DNA of 64,000 nucleotides from Calvatia gigantea (taxonomy: Eukaryota > Basidiomycota > Agaricomycetes > Agaricales > Lycoperdaceae). Location of the stretch: positions 1,736,001 through 1,800,000 of the forward strand of contig JACAAK010000001.1 in NCBI GenBank assembly GCA_025093985.1. The letters run 5' to 3'. Shown here piece by piece: positions 22,830-32,949 of the stretch (the first letter of the stretch is position 1; every line of letters starts with the position of its first letter). A program made the position numbers and the translations under genes. The notes under the pieces are model-generated. The model saw nothing but the letters and a program-made list of their open reading frames with translations, was not told the DNA's origin and ran no database searches.

Positions 22830-23264
22830 CTCCAAACATTTCAGTGTTTAACTGGGGTGAGTTACAGTCAGGAACCTTCCAGTAACAGTCACGTGATCCT
22901 TGACCCTTTGGAACACTCTGCTGATGAGTCAATGTGACACAGGTCATACGAAATCATACTGACCTTAAAGTGTGGCCCGATATGGGTATTTGTGTAAATA
23001 AATAAATCAATTCTTTGTTTCTGGGGACATTACTACAATTAATTGGAGGACTAAGGTACACAGCCAGTCCTAGGAAATGTGACAGGTGCATAAAAAGCCC
23101 AGGTTAACCTGAGCTGGTGCCCTGTATTAGCAACATCTTCTTGGCATCTCATGTCAACATAAATTTGGCTATTCCACTACAGGATCAGTTTCCTGTGGCC
23201 ATTTATGTGGCATCCAGGTTTCTTCAGAACACTACAGCTAGCCAATCTGTCATGTACACTACAC
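22830..23264. other. transition from gene space to the repeat nest
   Basis: No ORF or splice chain was found. Base composition shifts to A/T-rich by about 22,970 (runs such as TAAATAAATAAAT). I cannot place the exact junction between host flank and old repeat. Confidence 0.4.
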
Positions 23265-23285
23265 TAATGTTGCTGTGGCTCAGCT

Positions 23286-23828
23286 TGTTGAGAGAACGAG
23301 TAGACATCCCAATATAAGTTCACACTACCTTAGCGTGTAAGCGTCAGCGGTGGAGGGTAGTTGTATTCATCCGGGAGACGGTCCAGTAGGAGAGGCGTAT
23401 GGTAGCGGACATAGTCCTGCTTATACCATCGTACTCAGAGAGTCTTGAGGAGAGGGGAAGCGATGCTTAGAGAAGCTAGCGTAGAGGAGAGAAGACATAG
23501 TGTCTTACCCCGAAGGGTCCATCCAAAAGGATTACATACAGGGAATCTACATAGGTATTATATACTATTAGTCCCTGGTCTGTGCACTCTAAACCCTTAT
23601 ACGGGTGAGGTCTAACTACCAGTAGCATAATGTGTGCATACTGTGCATGTCCGCATGTACTAGAAGGTTTCATGCGTAGTATCTACCTGCTACTTACAGT
23701 GCGGTATCCTACATGCGTAGTCCATAATAGTGTCCGTTATTATCGACCCTCTGAAGGTGAAATACTCGAACCCCGTTTCAGCTATAAATAGACTGAACCA
23801 ACGTAGTGGTACGGAGCGAGATTCAACA
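23286..23828 (-). repeat. 3' LTR of the noncoding element
   Basis: 543 bp with short inverted ends TGTTGA/TCAACA. It appears identical to the other LTR and is related to the solo LTR at 52607-53151. Being next to the purine tract marks it as the 3' LTR for the minus-strand orientation. Confidence 0.93.
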
Positions 23829-23840
23829 CTCCTCCTCACT
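23829..23840 (-). promoter_or_regulatory. polypurine tract of the noncoding element
   Basis: On the minus strand AGTGAGGAGGAG runs directly into the LTR. Such a tract primes plus-strand DNA synthesis during reverse transcription, so it supports both orientation and competence in trans. Confidence 0.6.
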
Positions 23841-24299
23841 TGAAGGGGGGAAGATTAACGCTTCAATAATCTAGCGGTATTGAAACCAGACTTAGACATT
23901 GGAATCTTTAACAAAAGAGCGGCAAAGCCGAACATCAAATGTCAGAGTCATCAACGATCATGCGGAATTAACCAGCTTTTGAAGGTTGGAAAAGCATTCC
24001 TGTAGCGGAGAGGAATTGATGCTAGCATTTGCTATGATGGCCATAAAGGACGCAACAACAATTGCTTTTGAGCTATCAAATATCCTTTAACTCAACTTTT
24101 AAACTCCCGCGACTAACGTCTAAGAGTAAGGAGTAGGAAAGCCTAAAAAGGCTCCTCCAGAAATTGTAAACAGCAATTCTTTCGAAGCGTTCAACAAGTC
24201 TGTTTTTCCGCATAGGTGCAAAATACAAAAAACCATTTTTGCTTATTCAGCATGCGATTATTGTGAGATCAGGAAAGCGGCAGTACTAAGCCAGCGTAA

Positions 24300-24382
24300 C
24301 CAAGGCCGTCACTTTGCGGTTATGTAGATCAATCAGCCGCGGCAGTCCTGTGAGCCGGCGAAGCAATGAAGCTACAAGCCTT
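24300..24382 (+). repeat. 85 bp interior repeat, copy 1
   Basis: Shares with 26270-26354 the words CCAAGGCCGTCACTTT, GGTTATGTAGATCAATC, a GC-rich GCxGCGGCAGTC and, later, CTACAAGCCTT. The two copies lie about 2 kb apart inside the noncoding element. Confidence 0.75.
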
Positions 24383-24531
24383 GTTCTGATTTTTAACTCG
24401 AACAAATTCCAAATTAATGGATTCGCAAATGGAAGTGGTCTCATGCAATTTTCCTCCATGCAAAAGGCATTGCGGCCGATGCGGATTAAGGATTCAGTCC
24501 CAAGGAATGCATACACACTTTTTGTTATTTC

Positions 24532-25215
24532 CCATCAACTCCGAAAAGGAGGGAGGAACTGTTAAGTCCCGTATTTGTTTTTCCATACAACTCCGAAGAG
24601 GTGGAAGGATCTTGAAATTGACCCCGTATATTTTTCCGGACTCTCGATGTGAGGCGGATGGATAAATTCCATGTAGATGTTTTACCGTAGACTCACGAAG
24701 AGGTGGAAGGTTACATTCAAAACCTATGGAGTTTTTCCTCAATCTTGTAAAAGAGAGAAGGGATCGTTAGACCCTATCTTATTTTTATCTTGCGAAAGGA
24801 ATAAGTTCCTGCCATATTTTTACAGTAGACTCTTGAACGAGTGTGAAGGAATATGTTCCTGATTTATTTTATCCAACAACTTCGTAAGAGGTGGAAAGGT
24901 AAAAGCGTAAACCTTATAATATTTTCTCCTACAACTCGTAAAAGGAGGAAGGAATAATTTCCTGATGTTATTTTTGCCTAAGATGCTCAACTTGAGACGT
25001 CGGCGGGGATAACTCCCCAGTTGTTTTATCAGCGACTCGCGAGAGGCGATAGGAACAATTGAAAGTCCTATGAATATATTTTTCCAGCGACTGTGGCGGA
25101 AAGGAATATTTCTAAACCTAATATTTTTATCCAAGCATCTTCATATGAAGGCGGAAAGGAATATCATGTCCTTTGTATTTTCCCATCGACTCCGAAGAGG
25201 AGGGCTCGCAATGAC
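24532..25215 (+). repeat. array of about 14 imperfect units, each with two potential hairpins
   Basis: Units of about 35-55 bp repeat a loose pattern: ACTCCGAAGAGGTGGAAGG, a short spacer, TTCC, then TATTTTT. Each can form a first stem around the CTC..GAG part and a second around GGAA..TTCC. The stems vary but stay paired. First stem examples: CTCCgaaaaGGAG, ACTCttgaacGAGT, CTTcgtAAG, CTCAAcTTGAG, CTCGCGAG, CTTCATATGAAG. Second stem examples: AGGAAtaagTTCCT, AAGGT..ACCTT, GGGG..CCCC, ATAGGA..TCCTAT, AAAGGA..TCCTTT, AGGTT..AACCT. One unit near 25086 has a poor first stem. Strand of function is unknown; since the element is read leftward, the transcript would carry the complement, in which most of these stems also pair. 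No coding role is apparent. Confidence 0.75.
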
Positions 25216-25234
25216 GTAGGAATCGGTATCATGT

Positions 25235-25296
25235 TGTGGCAGTCACTCGAGCCAGCTAGTTACATCGCATTCGCAGCAATCGCTCGAGCCAGCTAG
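25235..25296 (+). repeat. dispersed 20 bp motif of the noncoding element, two adjacent copies
   Basis: GGCAGTCACTCGAGCCAGC and CAGCAATCGCTCGAGCCAGC follow each other, both leading into TAGTT. Related copies occur near 24343 (GGCAGTCCTGTGAGCCGGC), 26311 (GGCAGTCACTTGAGCCAGC) and 28481 (GGCAATCGCTCGGGCCAGC). Confidence 0.65.
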
Positions 25297-28200
25297 TTGC
25301 GGATTCGTTAGACTTTATTGTCAAAGCGAGGTCGACGAAGTGGTTTTGGAAAATGCGGATAAAGTCCAGCGTAATCACATGAAGGCGGATTAAATCCAGC
25401 TCAATCAAGGATTGAAGAATCCTTCCACATAACACGTATAGTGCTCGTCTGGTGTCATTCAAACTCTCTTCTTATCTGGTAAGCCGAAGCCCTTCAGATT
25501 ATTCCAGTGTATCTTCTCATCCAGTCTGCAAAAGCAGTTTTTGTCATCAACGCTAAGCATTTCTCACATGCGCGGATAACTGGAGAATTAAATCACAAAA
25601 GCGATGCCTTCAACTTAATGAAATTCCTTTGCTGTGAAGCGCAGGATAAGGCGGTCATCGGATTTGGAGTAAGAATACTGTATCCGTTGTTCTCCTCCAT
25701 GCTTTTCAGCATGTTAAGTTTCCTAATACATGTTACTCAATTATATCGCTTTTTAGGGCTTGGAGAGTGTTTATCATGTTACGAACCACCGCGGCGCACA
25801 TCAATTAAGACGGACCGGCGAAGTGTAGCTATTGAAAGCTTTAATCGTATGCGGTTATTTACCAGCGATTAAGAACTTGTTTTACTGTACTCCTCCCTCA
25901 GCGACGAGTGTTTTCGATTTAAATGTCAACGCGCATTGTTAATGGCGGATCATTATCGATGCAATTCCAGAAATAAAAGAATTTTCTCGTAAGTTTGTTA
26001 AGCTCTGCGAGGCGAAGGCTCATATGGAGGTATAACCATCACATATTTTTAGGATGATATATCCGAGCTGTTGCGCTTTTCTGGTAGACGCTAGCGTGAA
26101 CGCTTAGCAAGTCTTATGCTTGTCCAACTCTAGTCGGTGAGTCCAAACGAGTTCTTCTTGAAATTGGACGCCTAATCCATTATAGTCTTCCTGTAGGTGA
26201 CCCGCGTAATGAACGGTGCGGTCTTTTCCTAGTCAGGTTCAATTGTGCAATGCGTTTTAACCAGCATTTCCAAGGCCGTCACTTTTTACGGTTATGTAGA
26301 TCAATCGGCTGCGGCAGTCACTTGAGCCAGCAAATTTATGATACTACAAGCCTTTTTAAGCGGTAGAAATCCTGTAAAGGATGCGCATATTATGCATCAA
26401 ATTGGCGAATATGTCAGCGTAAGACATAGGATGTGATAGGCGGAGATTTCTCGAATGGAAATGGAAAGGAATCAGGAGGTGATCGTGGAGTATAATGGAA
26501 TATATCCTGCGACATCCAAAGATGGCGGATAAAGAAATTGCTATTTCTTGCTTCGTGCAGGTTTTGCTCTCTTCTTTGCAAATGAATTGGTTTTACTGCT
26601 ATCCAGTTGCTGAATCATGACGTTTAAGGGTATATTCCCTCATCGAGTAAGGCATCCAAAATGTGGATTGTTCGTAGAACGTTAAGCCTTTCTGTGTGCC
26701 GCTTGAACTCAAAAGTTCTCGTTGATCAAACGATCGAGGTATGTTACATCTCGAATAAGCGATCATGTTTGGGCGGTCATCATGTTAACTGATGCGCCGC
26801 GAAGCCAAACCCACAGTACAGAACCAATTTAATGGTTTATCCCTTGATTCACACAATTAAGTGTCTTCCACTATAAACATTTGGACTGGCGTGTTACGCT
26901 CTAGTCAACGCTTAAACTATCACTGAGACGGGTAAGACATTCCCGTTGCCATAAAGCTTTTAGGCTCTCAAAGTGTAGTGCGGATCAGTCTCTCTACATC
27001 AACCGTTGCGGAAGCATTGGGAGTAGGAGGTTTAAGTGGGTTATTCATGCCACGAATATTTGCTATTGCTCTCGTTTAGACAAACTCTCCTCCATAATCA
27101 GTTGCGACATTGGCCATTGTCAGCTATTACTGTAGAGGTTTCTCTAATGAATCTTAGAGCCTCATAACTTCTTTTGAAGGAGGACAACTATCATCATGAG
27201 ATAAGAAGTCATAGAGTAGCGTCGTAATAGACGACTAGCAATTCCATCAAGTCCGAGTATTACACTCAAGGACGAGGATATTCGTATAAAAGATTCTGGA
27301 TAAAGGTACTGATGCAGTTTCCCTTGTGAAATAATCCAGAGTGGCGATGAAATAATGCAATCATCTCGACAAGTCATAAAAGACGAGTGGAGAAGGCATA
27401 ATCATGGGAAGTTCTGTTCGATGATGTCAAACGATATAGTCTAGTAGGCGTAATGTTCAACAACCATTCATCTCCTTGCTTATAATCGCAAGTTCGTGTA
27501 CAACGATGAGATTGGGTGAACTCATACAGCTCTGCATGACTTTTTGCAAAGGTGGTGACCTTTAACGATTGCCTCAAAAGCATTACACTCGAGGACATAC
27601 GTTATAAGATTTTCTCGATATAGATCGGCCGCACACTAATGTGGCGCTGCAAATCTTTGTCCCTAATGTCATAGACAAATGCTGGAATATCAAAGCAGCT
27701 CAGATACTTGTCGTTCCCGTAGGATTCCAGTTTCTTGCCTCAAGCCTAATATAAAGCGGCGAGGTCTAAGAATTAAACTTGGTGACATAGTACTGAAGCT
27801 CAACCGTTATACGTTGGGAGCTATTCTGCTAATTCCTAGACGTGTCGTAATTTCCTTTCTTTGTAATGATGCGATTCACGAGATCCTTAAAAGGATATTC
27901 TTCTCAAGTGAATAGAGTGACTTGCTCCCGCTATCATCTTCATATGATCCGTAAGGATTTCTCACTTGTTGCGTGGAAAAGGATTTATAGCCAGCGCTTA
28001 CATCTCACGCGGCACACCATTATTCATAGCATTTATCAAGGAGTATGAAGTCGAAAGTACTACCGTATATCCATCCATTGGTTATCAAGGTCAGCGACAT
28101 CTGAAGATGGCGACGCAAGAACTCCTCCGGCGCCAAGCTCCATAAAGAGCGGTCAAAAGGATTTCTTAAGGAATTCGTCGGCGTGTTGCATCGTATGGTG

Positions 28201-29465
28201 CTATACTCATCCTCTTTCTCAATTATAGTTGCTAAATGGTGCGCTCGAGTCCTAATAATGGACGGCAACTTCCATGAAGTCAAACTTCCTTAAAGCAATC
28301 ATTGTTATTCCTGTAGTTGGCGGACAAAGCATTTTAATGTGCTCGTCCATGCTCTGACTTAAAACAGGTCTTCTAACTTGGGCGCGTGGACTTGCGCTTA
28401 ACACAAGTGAAGGAACGTTGATGCTAGAAGCAGGGCGCGATATATAGCGACGCAGCTCCTCTATAAGAGAAATAGTATATGGCGGCAATCGCTCGGGCCA
28501 GCGGCATATTTAAACTATATTCTGAAGTATTTCCTGAAACGACATAATGGCAGTTTTTCCGGCTCATTATCCTTCTCCCCTTATTTCCCAGCTGCAAGGA
28601 CGCGATTAGCATTCTTCTCCTTGCTATCTTCTTTGGATATTTTTGCGAATGCTGCAAGTGCTGCTGCAACGTAAGCGCTGCAAATGCGGCGGCCCACTGC
28701 CTTAGCATGGCATAAAGTGCTTATAGCACATGAGCTATTCGTAGAAAGAGTAAAGCGGTAGTCGAATAGACGTGGAAGGGGTAAAGAGTTGAAGCCTGTA
28801 GTGAAGGAACAAACGGCGGACTTCTCAAAGATATTTTCTATATCCCAGCTTTATTTGATTAAGCGGGCCTTAGCGGCTTATAGCTGCCAGCTTAAGTGGG
28901 TCAAATAGCTCAGGTATATGCTCGTGGTGTGTTATTCTACTCAAGGCGGGACTTGCCCAGTCGACTTGAAACACAAGAACACAAGGCTTATAATTTGCCT
29001 GACACTGCGGTATTATTGCGGTCACGAAGACCAGCTAATTTACCAGCAAAGCGGAGCGTAGTGCTCAGCATAGATGATACATCATATAGTGAATTACTGA
29101 GGCGGATCTGAAGAGAATCCCAGAAAGCCCAAAGCGTTGTCGTCGATCAGAGAGGATACCAGAACAGAGGTGGAGCAACCAGAGCGGAACAGTTCTGCTG
29201 CAATCCAGAATGGAGAGCGGACCTAAAGCGGTCGAACCAGACCGGAGATGACGGTTTGCCAGATCAAAAACCAAGAACGGGTAACAACGTGTCAGCATCA
29301 TGTAGGACTGCTGTGCGTAGTGCACGCGTTCACAACATGGGTCAGACAGGGTATCAAGTGGACCAAAGGCACCACTGTCTCCCAGGTTGAAAGCGACCGT
29401 AGCCTCCTCAAACTCTACCAGCGTGCTAACGCGGTCCGAGTGAGCGGCGGTCGGGGCCCATAACC
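25297..29465. other. remaining interior of the noncoding element
   Basis: About 4.2 kb without recognizable protein. Small direct or inverted words recur, for example GGATaaaGTCC and GGATtaaATCC, about 30 bp apart near 25360-25400, then GGATTgaagAATCC near 25410. The words GCGGA and GGCGG are frequent. Minus-strand sequence beside the right LTR (29446-29465) contains TGGGCCCCGACC, a weak primer-binding-site candidate. Confidence 0.5.
26270..26354 (+). repeat. 85 bp interior repeat, copy 2
   Basis: Second copy of the block at 24300-24382, with scattered substitutions and small indels but the same order of words. Confidence 0.75.
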
Positions 29466-30008
29466 TGTTGAGAGAACGAGTAGACATCCCAATATAAGTT
29501 CACACTACCTTAGCGTGTAAGCGTCAGCGGTGGAGGGTAGTTGTATTCATCCGGGAGACGGTCCAGTAGGAGAGGCGTATGGTAGCGGACATAGTCCTGC
29601 TTATACCATCGTACTCAGAGAGTCTTGAGGAGAGGGGAAGCGATGCTTAGAGAAGCTAGCGTAGAGGAGAGAAGACATAGTGTCTTACCCCGAAGGGTCC
29701 ATCCAAAAGGATTACATACAGGGAATCTACATAGGTATTATATACTATTAGTCCCTGGTCTGTGCACTCTAAACCCTTATACGGGTGAGGTCTAACTACC
29801 AGTAGCATAATGTGTGCATACTGTGCATGTCCGCATGTACTAGAAGGTTTCATGCGTAGTATCTACCTGCTACTTACAGTGCGGTATCCTACATGCGTAG
29901 TCCATAATAGTGTCCGTTATTATCGACCCTCTGAAGGTGAAATACTCGAACCCCGTTTCAGCTATAAATAGACTGAACCAACGTAGTGGTACGGAGCGAG
30001 ATTCAACA
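29466..30008 (-). repeat. 5' LTR of the noncoding element
   Basis: Same sequence as 23286-23828. The right-hand target duplication CAGCT follows at 30009-30013. The promoter for the leftward genomic RNA should lie in this copy. Confidence 0.93.
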
Positions 30009-30067
30009 CAGCTTGGCTCAGCTTGGCTCAGCTCAGGCACAGCTTGGCTTTATCATAGCTCAGAAGC

Positions 30068-30177
30068 TGTTATGACCTTAGTCTGGCTGAACCTCAGGTT
30101 GCAACTTGGGCTAAGACTTGAGGGCAAGTAAGGGAAGAGAAACTATAGATGGTTAAGCATACTGAATATAGGAGGTG
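30068..30177 (+). repeat. fragment of the 308 bp TGTTATGACC LTR family
   Basis: Starts TGTTATGACCTTAGTC and continues through words shared with 59216-59523 (CTCAGGTTGCA, CTTGAGGGC, AGTAAGGGA, GATGGTTAAGC). It is cut after about 110 bp, where the Tc1-like element begins. Confidence 0.75.
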
Positions 30178-30179
30178 TA

Positions 30180-31784
30180 CAGTAAGGGACAAAACCCTTC
30201 CAATGATTTTGACTTTTTCATGAAATCTCAAATAACTCAGCAACCACTAAGCCAATTCATTTCAAATTTTAAATGAAGGTAGTCATGCTTCTTATCTACA
30301 AATATGTTTAAGCATTTAATATTATACTTTGTTTCTATGGAGATATGAATTATTGAATATTATGAGTGCATTGGAAGGGTTTTGTCCCTCATTTTCTCCA
30401 GGCACATAACTCTGTTTACTGCTCTCAAACAAATTCAAATAAAATCATATGATGAGAGTAGATTGTGTATAAAGATGAAAGCTTACTTCTCCAGGCCAAA
30501 GTAACCCAATAACTTATCTTCTGTTGACATGAAACCTCTCTCTTCTTCTCAGATTGATCATATCCTCTTTCTCCTTGACAAAGGACATACTGCTACCCAA
30601 ATTGCTTCCACTACTGGTTATTCCCTCAGTACTATCTCTAGAGTTCGCTCTAAACATAGGCCAACAATTTCCAAATCCACTGGTGGCCGTCCAAGCAAGC
30701 TTTCCCCCTCTGATACCAAATATGCCATTTGACTTCTCACCTCTTGCAAGGCCGATAATGCCTCTCAGGTCACAAAGGCCCTCCAAAATATTACCAACCA
30801 ACCTGTTTCATCCAAAACAATTCGAAGGACACTCAAAAGGGCAGGGATGAAGGCTGTAGTGAAGAGAAAACAGCCTTTACTCGCTAGGGTTCACAAGCAG
30901 AAGAGGCTGGTGTTTGCAAAAACATATGCAAACTGGACTGTGGAGGACTGGAAGCAGGTAGTTTGGACAGATGAGACTAAAATCAATTGGATGGGGTCGG
31001 ATGGAAGGCATTGGGTGTGGAAAACAGCAGGAGAGGGGCTTAGTAACAGGCTGGTGAATGGAACTGTCAAGTTTAGAGGAGGTTCTTGCATGATATGGGG
31101 GTGCATGCTATGGCAGGGGCCTAGCCATATACACCACATTGAAGGTACCATGGATGGTGACCTTTATGTTCACATTTTGGATGACAAACTTTACCAAAGT
31201 CTCAAGAAATACAGGAAGAAGAAGTGGCAAGTCCTTTTCCAACAGGACAATGACCCCAAACACACAAGCAAAAAAGCAAAAATGTGGCTTGAAAACAGTG
31301 GTTTAAAGGTTATGGAGTGGCCACTACAGTCCCCAGACCTTAATCCCATTGAACAGCTCTGGACTTATGTCAAAAACAGGCTAGAAGAGTATGAAAACTA
31401 CCCTTCCAGCATAACTGAACTCAGAGAAAGGGTGGATATAGAATAGGGCAAAATTCCTGCATCAGTGTGTCAGAATTTGATAGAGAGTATGCCTAGGAGG
31501 GTTCAGGCTGTTTTACAGGCCAAAGGGGGCTATACAAAGTACTAGAGAACTGATTTTGTGTAGTTTCAGACAGAGGGACAAAACCCTTCCAATGGACTCA
31601 TAATGTTGATTAATTCATATCACCACAGGAACTTAATATTACATAATGCTGTTTATACCTATTTGTAGATAAGATACAAGACTACCTACATTTAAATTCT
31701 GAAGTGGATACCTTTACTGGTTGCTGAGTTATTTGAGATTTCATGAAAAAGTCAAAATCATTGGAAGGGTTTTGTCCCTTACTG
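30180..31784 (+). mobile_element. Tc1/mariner element, 1,605 bp
   Basis: Outer termini are inverted copies: CAGTAAGGGACAAAACCC at the left and its complement at the right, continuing through a TCAAATAACTCAGCAACCA-type word over at least 80 bp. TA dinucleotides flank both ends (30178-30179 and 31785-31786), the Tc1/mariner hallmark. About 190 bp in from each end an inverted copy of the terminal word recurs (near 30368-30394 and 31572-31597), so each end is itself a foldback. The transposase inside has two stops. Confidence 0.93.
30529..31545 (+). pseudogene. Tc1-type DDE transposase with two in-frame stops
   Basis: The frame from 30529 to 31545 encodes 338 residues apart from a TGA after KYAI (near 30730) and a TAG after VDIE (near 31444). 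The N-terminal helix-turn-helix reads DHILFLLDKGHTATQIAS and TTGYSLSTISRVRSKHRP. The catalytic triad is visible as WTDETKINW, FQQDNDPKHTS and SPDLNPIEQLW, a Tc1-like layout with Glu as third residue. Both stops are single transitions from sense codons expected at those places (CGA Arg and TGG Trp). The enzyme cannot be made full length from this copy. Confidence 0.93.
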
Positions 31785-31786
31785 TA

Positions 31787-32643
31787 TAGTTGACTGAAAT
31801 TTGAGGACAATTTATAGTGTACTGGGATCAAATATGAAGATAAATGCATGGTATTACTGTGATTGGGCACCAGAGGTTGGGAAGATGGACCCAGAGGTTA
31901 TTAATGGGTTTCTGCCTGAGTGGGTCCCCTCCAGGGGCTCTTGTGAGCTTGACCATGATAGTGTATATGCCAAACAAAGTCAAGTATGTGACATGTGACC
32001 ACTGAGATGTAGGTGTATTATTACCTAATGCTTGATTACACTATATTGTGGTTAATTAGGCTGCATGAAAATTACTACCGCTAGTTGTAGGAATGTAATA
32101 TTTTCATATTATATGTATTTAACTGAATAATATCATGGTTTTGGTTTTGGAATCTACTGTTTTATTTTGACCTATAATGGCTAATTTTATTACTGGCTCA
32201 AGCTGGCTGAGCCATGACTTGAGTGGCTTTAGAGCTGAGCTAATTACTATTAAGCCATGAGCCAAAAATTTTGTTGGCTCAGCTAAAAGTCAGCTTAGTT
32301 CGGCTGGCTTGCAGCTTTGAGCTGAGCCTATAGCAACACTATACTACATACTGGTCAAATATTATGGAAATATGAATGATTGAGCCTAACCTGTGAGTAA
32401 GTTTTTGGATCACCTGATTTTTTTTGCTATTTAAATGAGTCAAACCCTGTTTGAACAAGTTTGAACAGTTTGTTTACTTTCTACAACATTGCCTAGGGCT
32501 TGGGTCAATAACTTTACCTTGCTTTTGACCTTACCTTTAAGCTTTGTCACTAAGGGGGTATAGTGCCTTCAGATGAGAGATGAGTAAGTGTTATACAAAC
32601 AAAGAAAACAAATGAATTGAACTGGAATTTTGAATATAGCCAC
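31787..32643. other. old interior sequence and spacer
   Basis: Contains a 65-codon open stretch (31801-31998) without recognizable motifs, the GAGCCA/GGCTCA-rich right end of the hAT-like element (to 32341), then A/T-rich DNA with no feature I can name. Confidence 0.4.
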
Positions 32644-32949
32644 TGTTGTAAACTTTCGCCTATTTGTGTCCACCCCATGTTCATCTTCATTCTGATATGT
32701 CCAATATCTGTTTCATCTATTCCAGTATCAGTGATCTCCAAGTATTGACTCATAAGACTACTATGCCATTATCGTCGGATGTTTCATGTAGTTACCTCCA
32801 TCTGTTCAACTGGATGTCTATCGTATTTAAGTGTACATACATACTCCTGTATTTGGTACACTTAACCACCTAGTTCTCCCTTCCCTTACTCGCCCTCAAG
32901 TCTTAGCCTAAGTTGCAATCTGAGGTTTACTCAGACTAAGGTCATAACA
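32644..32949 (-). repeat. LTR of the TGTTATGACC family, reverse orientation
   Basis: 306 bp from TGTTGTAAACT to GGTCATAACA. Shares ordered words with 40445-40752 and with 59216-59523 (reverse complement): GTTTCATGTAGTTACC, TTCAACTGGATG, GGTACACTTAACC-like, CCCTCAAGTCTTAGCC. No matching 5 bp flanks, so it may be the remaining end of a larger copy. Confidence 0.75.

Larger units (their letters stand above)
23286..30008 (-). mobile_element. complete noncoding LTR retrotransposon (LARD-like), very recent
   Basis: Two 543 bp LTRs (23286-23828 and 29466-30008) begin TGTTGAG and end TTCAACA. Line-by-line comparison showed no difference at a constant offset of 6,180. A 5 bp target duplication CAGCT flanks the element (23281-23285 and 30009-30013). 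A purine tract sits next to the left LTR on the minus strand (23829-23840 reads AGTGAGGAGGAG on that strand), so the element points left. The 5.6 kb interior has no ORF over about 140 codons and none resembles gag, protease, RT or integrase. This fits a large retrotransposon derivative mobilized in trans. The target was the left terminal repeat of the hAT-like element. Confidence 0.9.
23265..32341. mobile_element. possible hAT-type TIR element, now a host for nested insertions
   Basis: Left end reads TAATGTTGCTGTGGCTCAGC; the right end, reverse complemented, reads TAGTGTTGCTATAGGCTCAGC, so the two termini are imperfect inverted repeats with a TARTG start typical of hAT. The 8 bp flanks, cactacac (23257-23264) and tactacat (32342-32349), match at six of eight places. 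Subterminal GGCTCAGC and GAGCCA-type words recur near both ends (30010-30060 and 32197-32330), as in hAT binding sites. No intact transposase is visible. Interior is almost wholly made of later insertions. The assignment is an inference. Confidence 0.45.

Noticed and set aside
24532..25215. CRISPR-like array
   Set aside because: Units are diverged, have no identical repeats with unique spacers, and the genome is fungal. Hairpin modules explain the pattern better.
24532..25215. array of tRNA-like or tRNA-derived units
   Set aside because: No TTCGA arm, anticodon arm or CCA-like ends; units are too short for tRNA.
29446..29465. firm primer-binding site of the noncoding element
   Set aside because: TGGGCCCCGACC starts with TGG but I cannot match it to a tRNA 3' end, and it is offset from the LTR. 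Kept only as a weak candidate.
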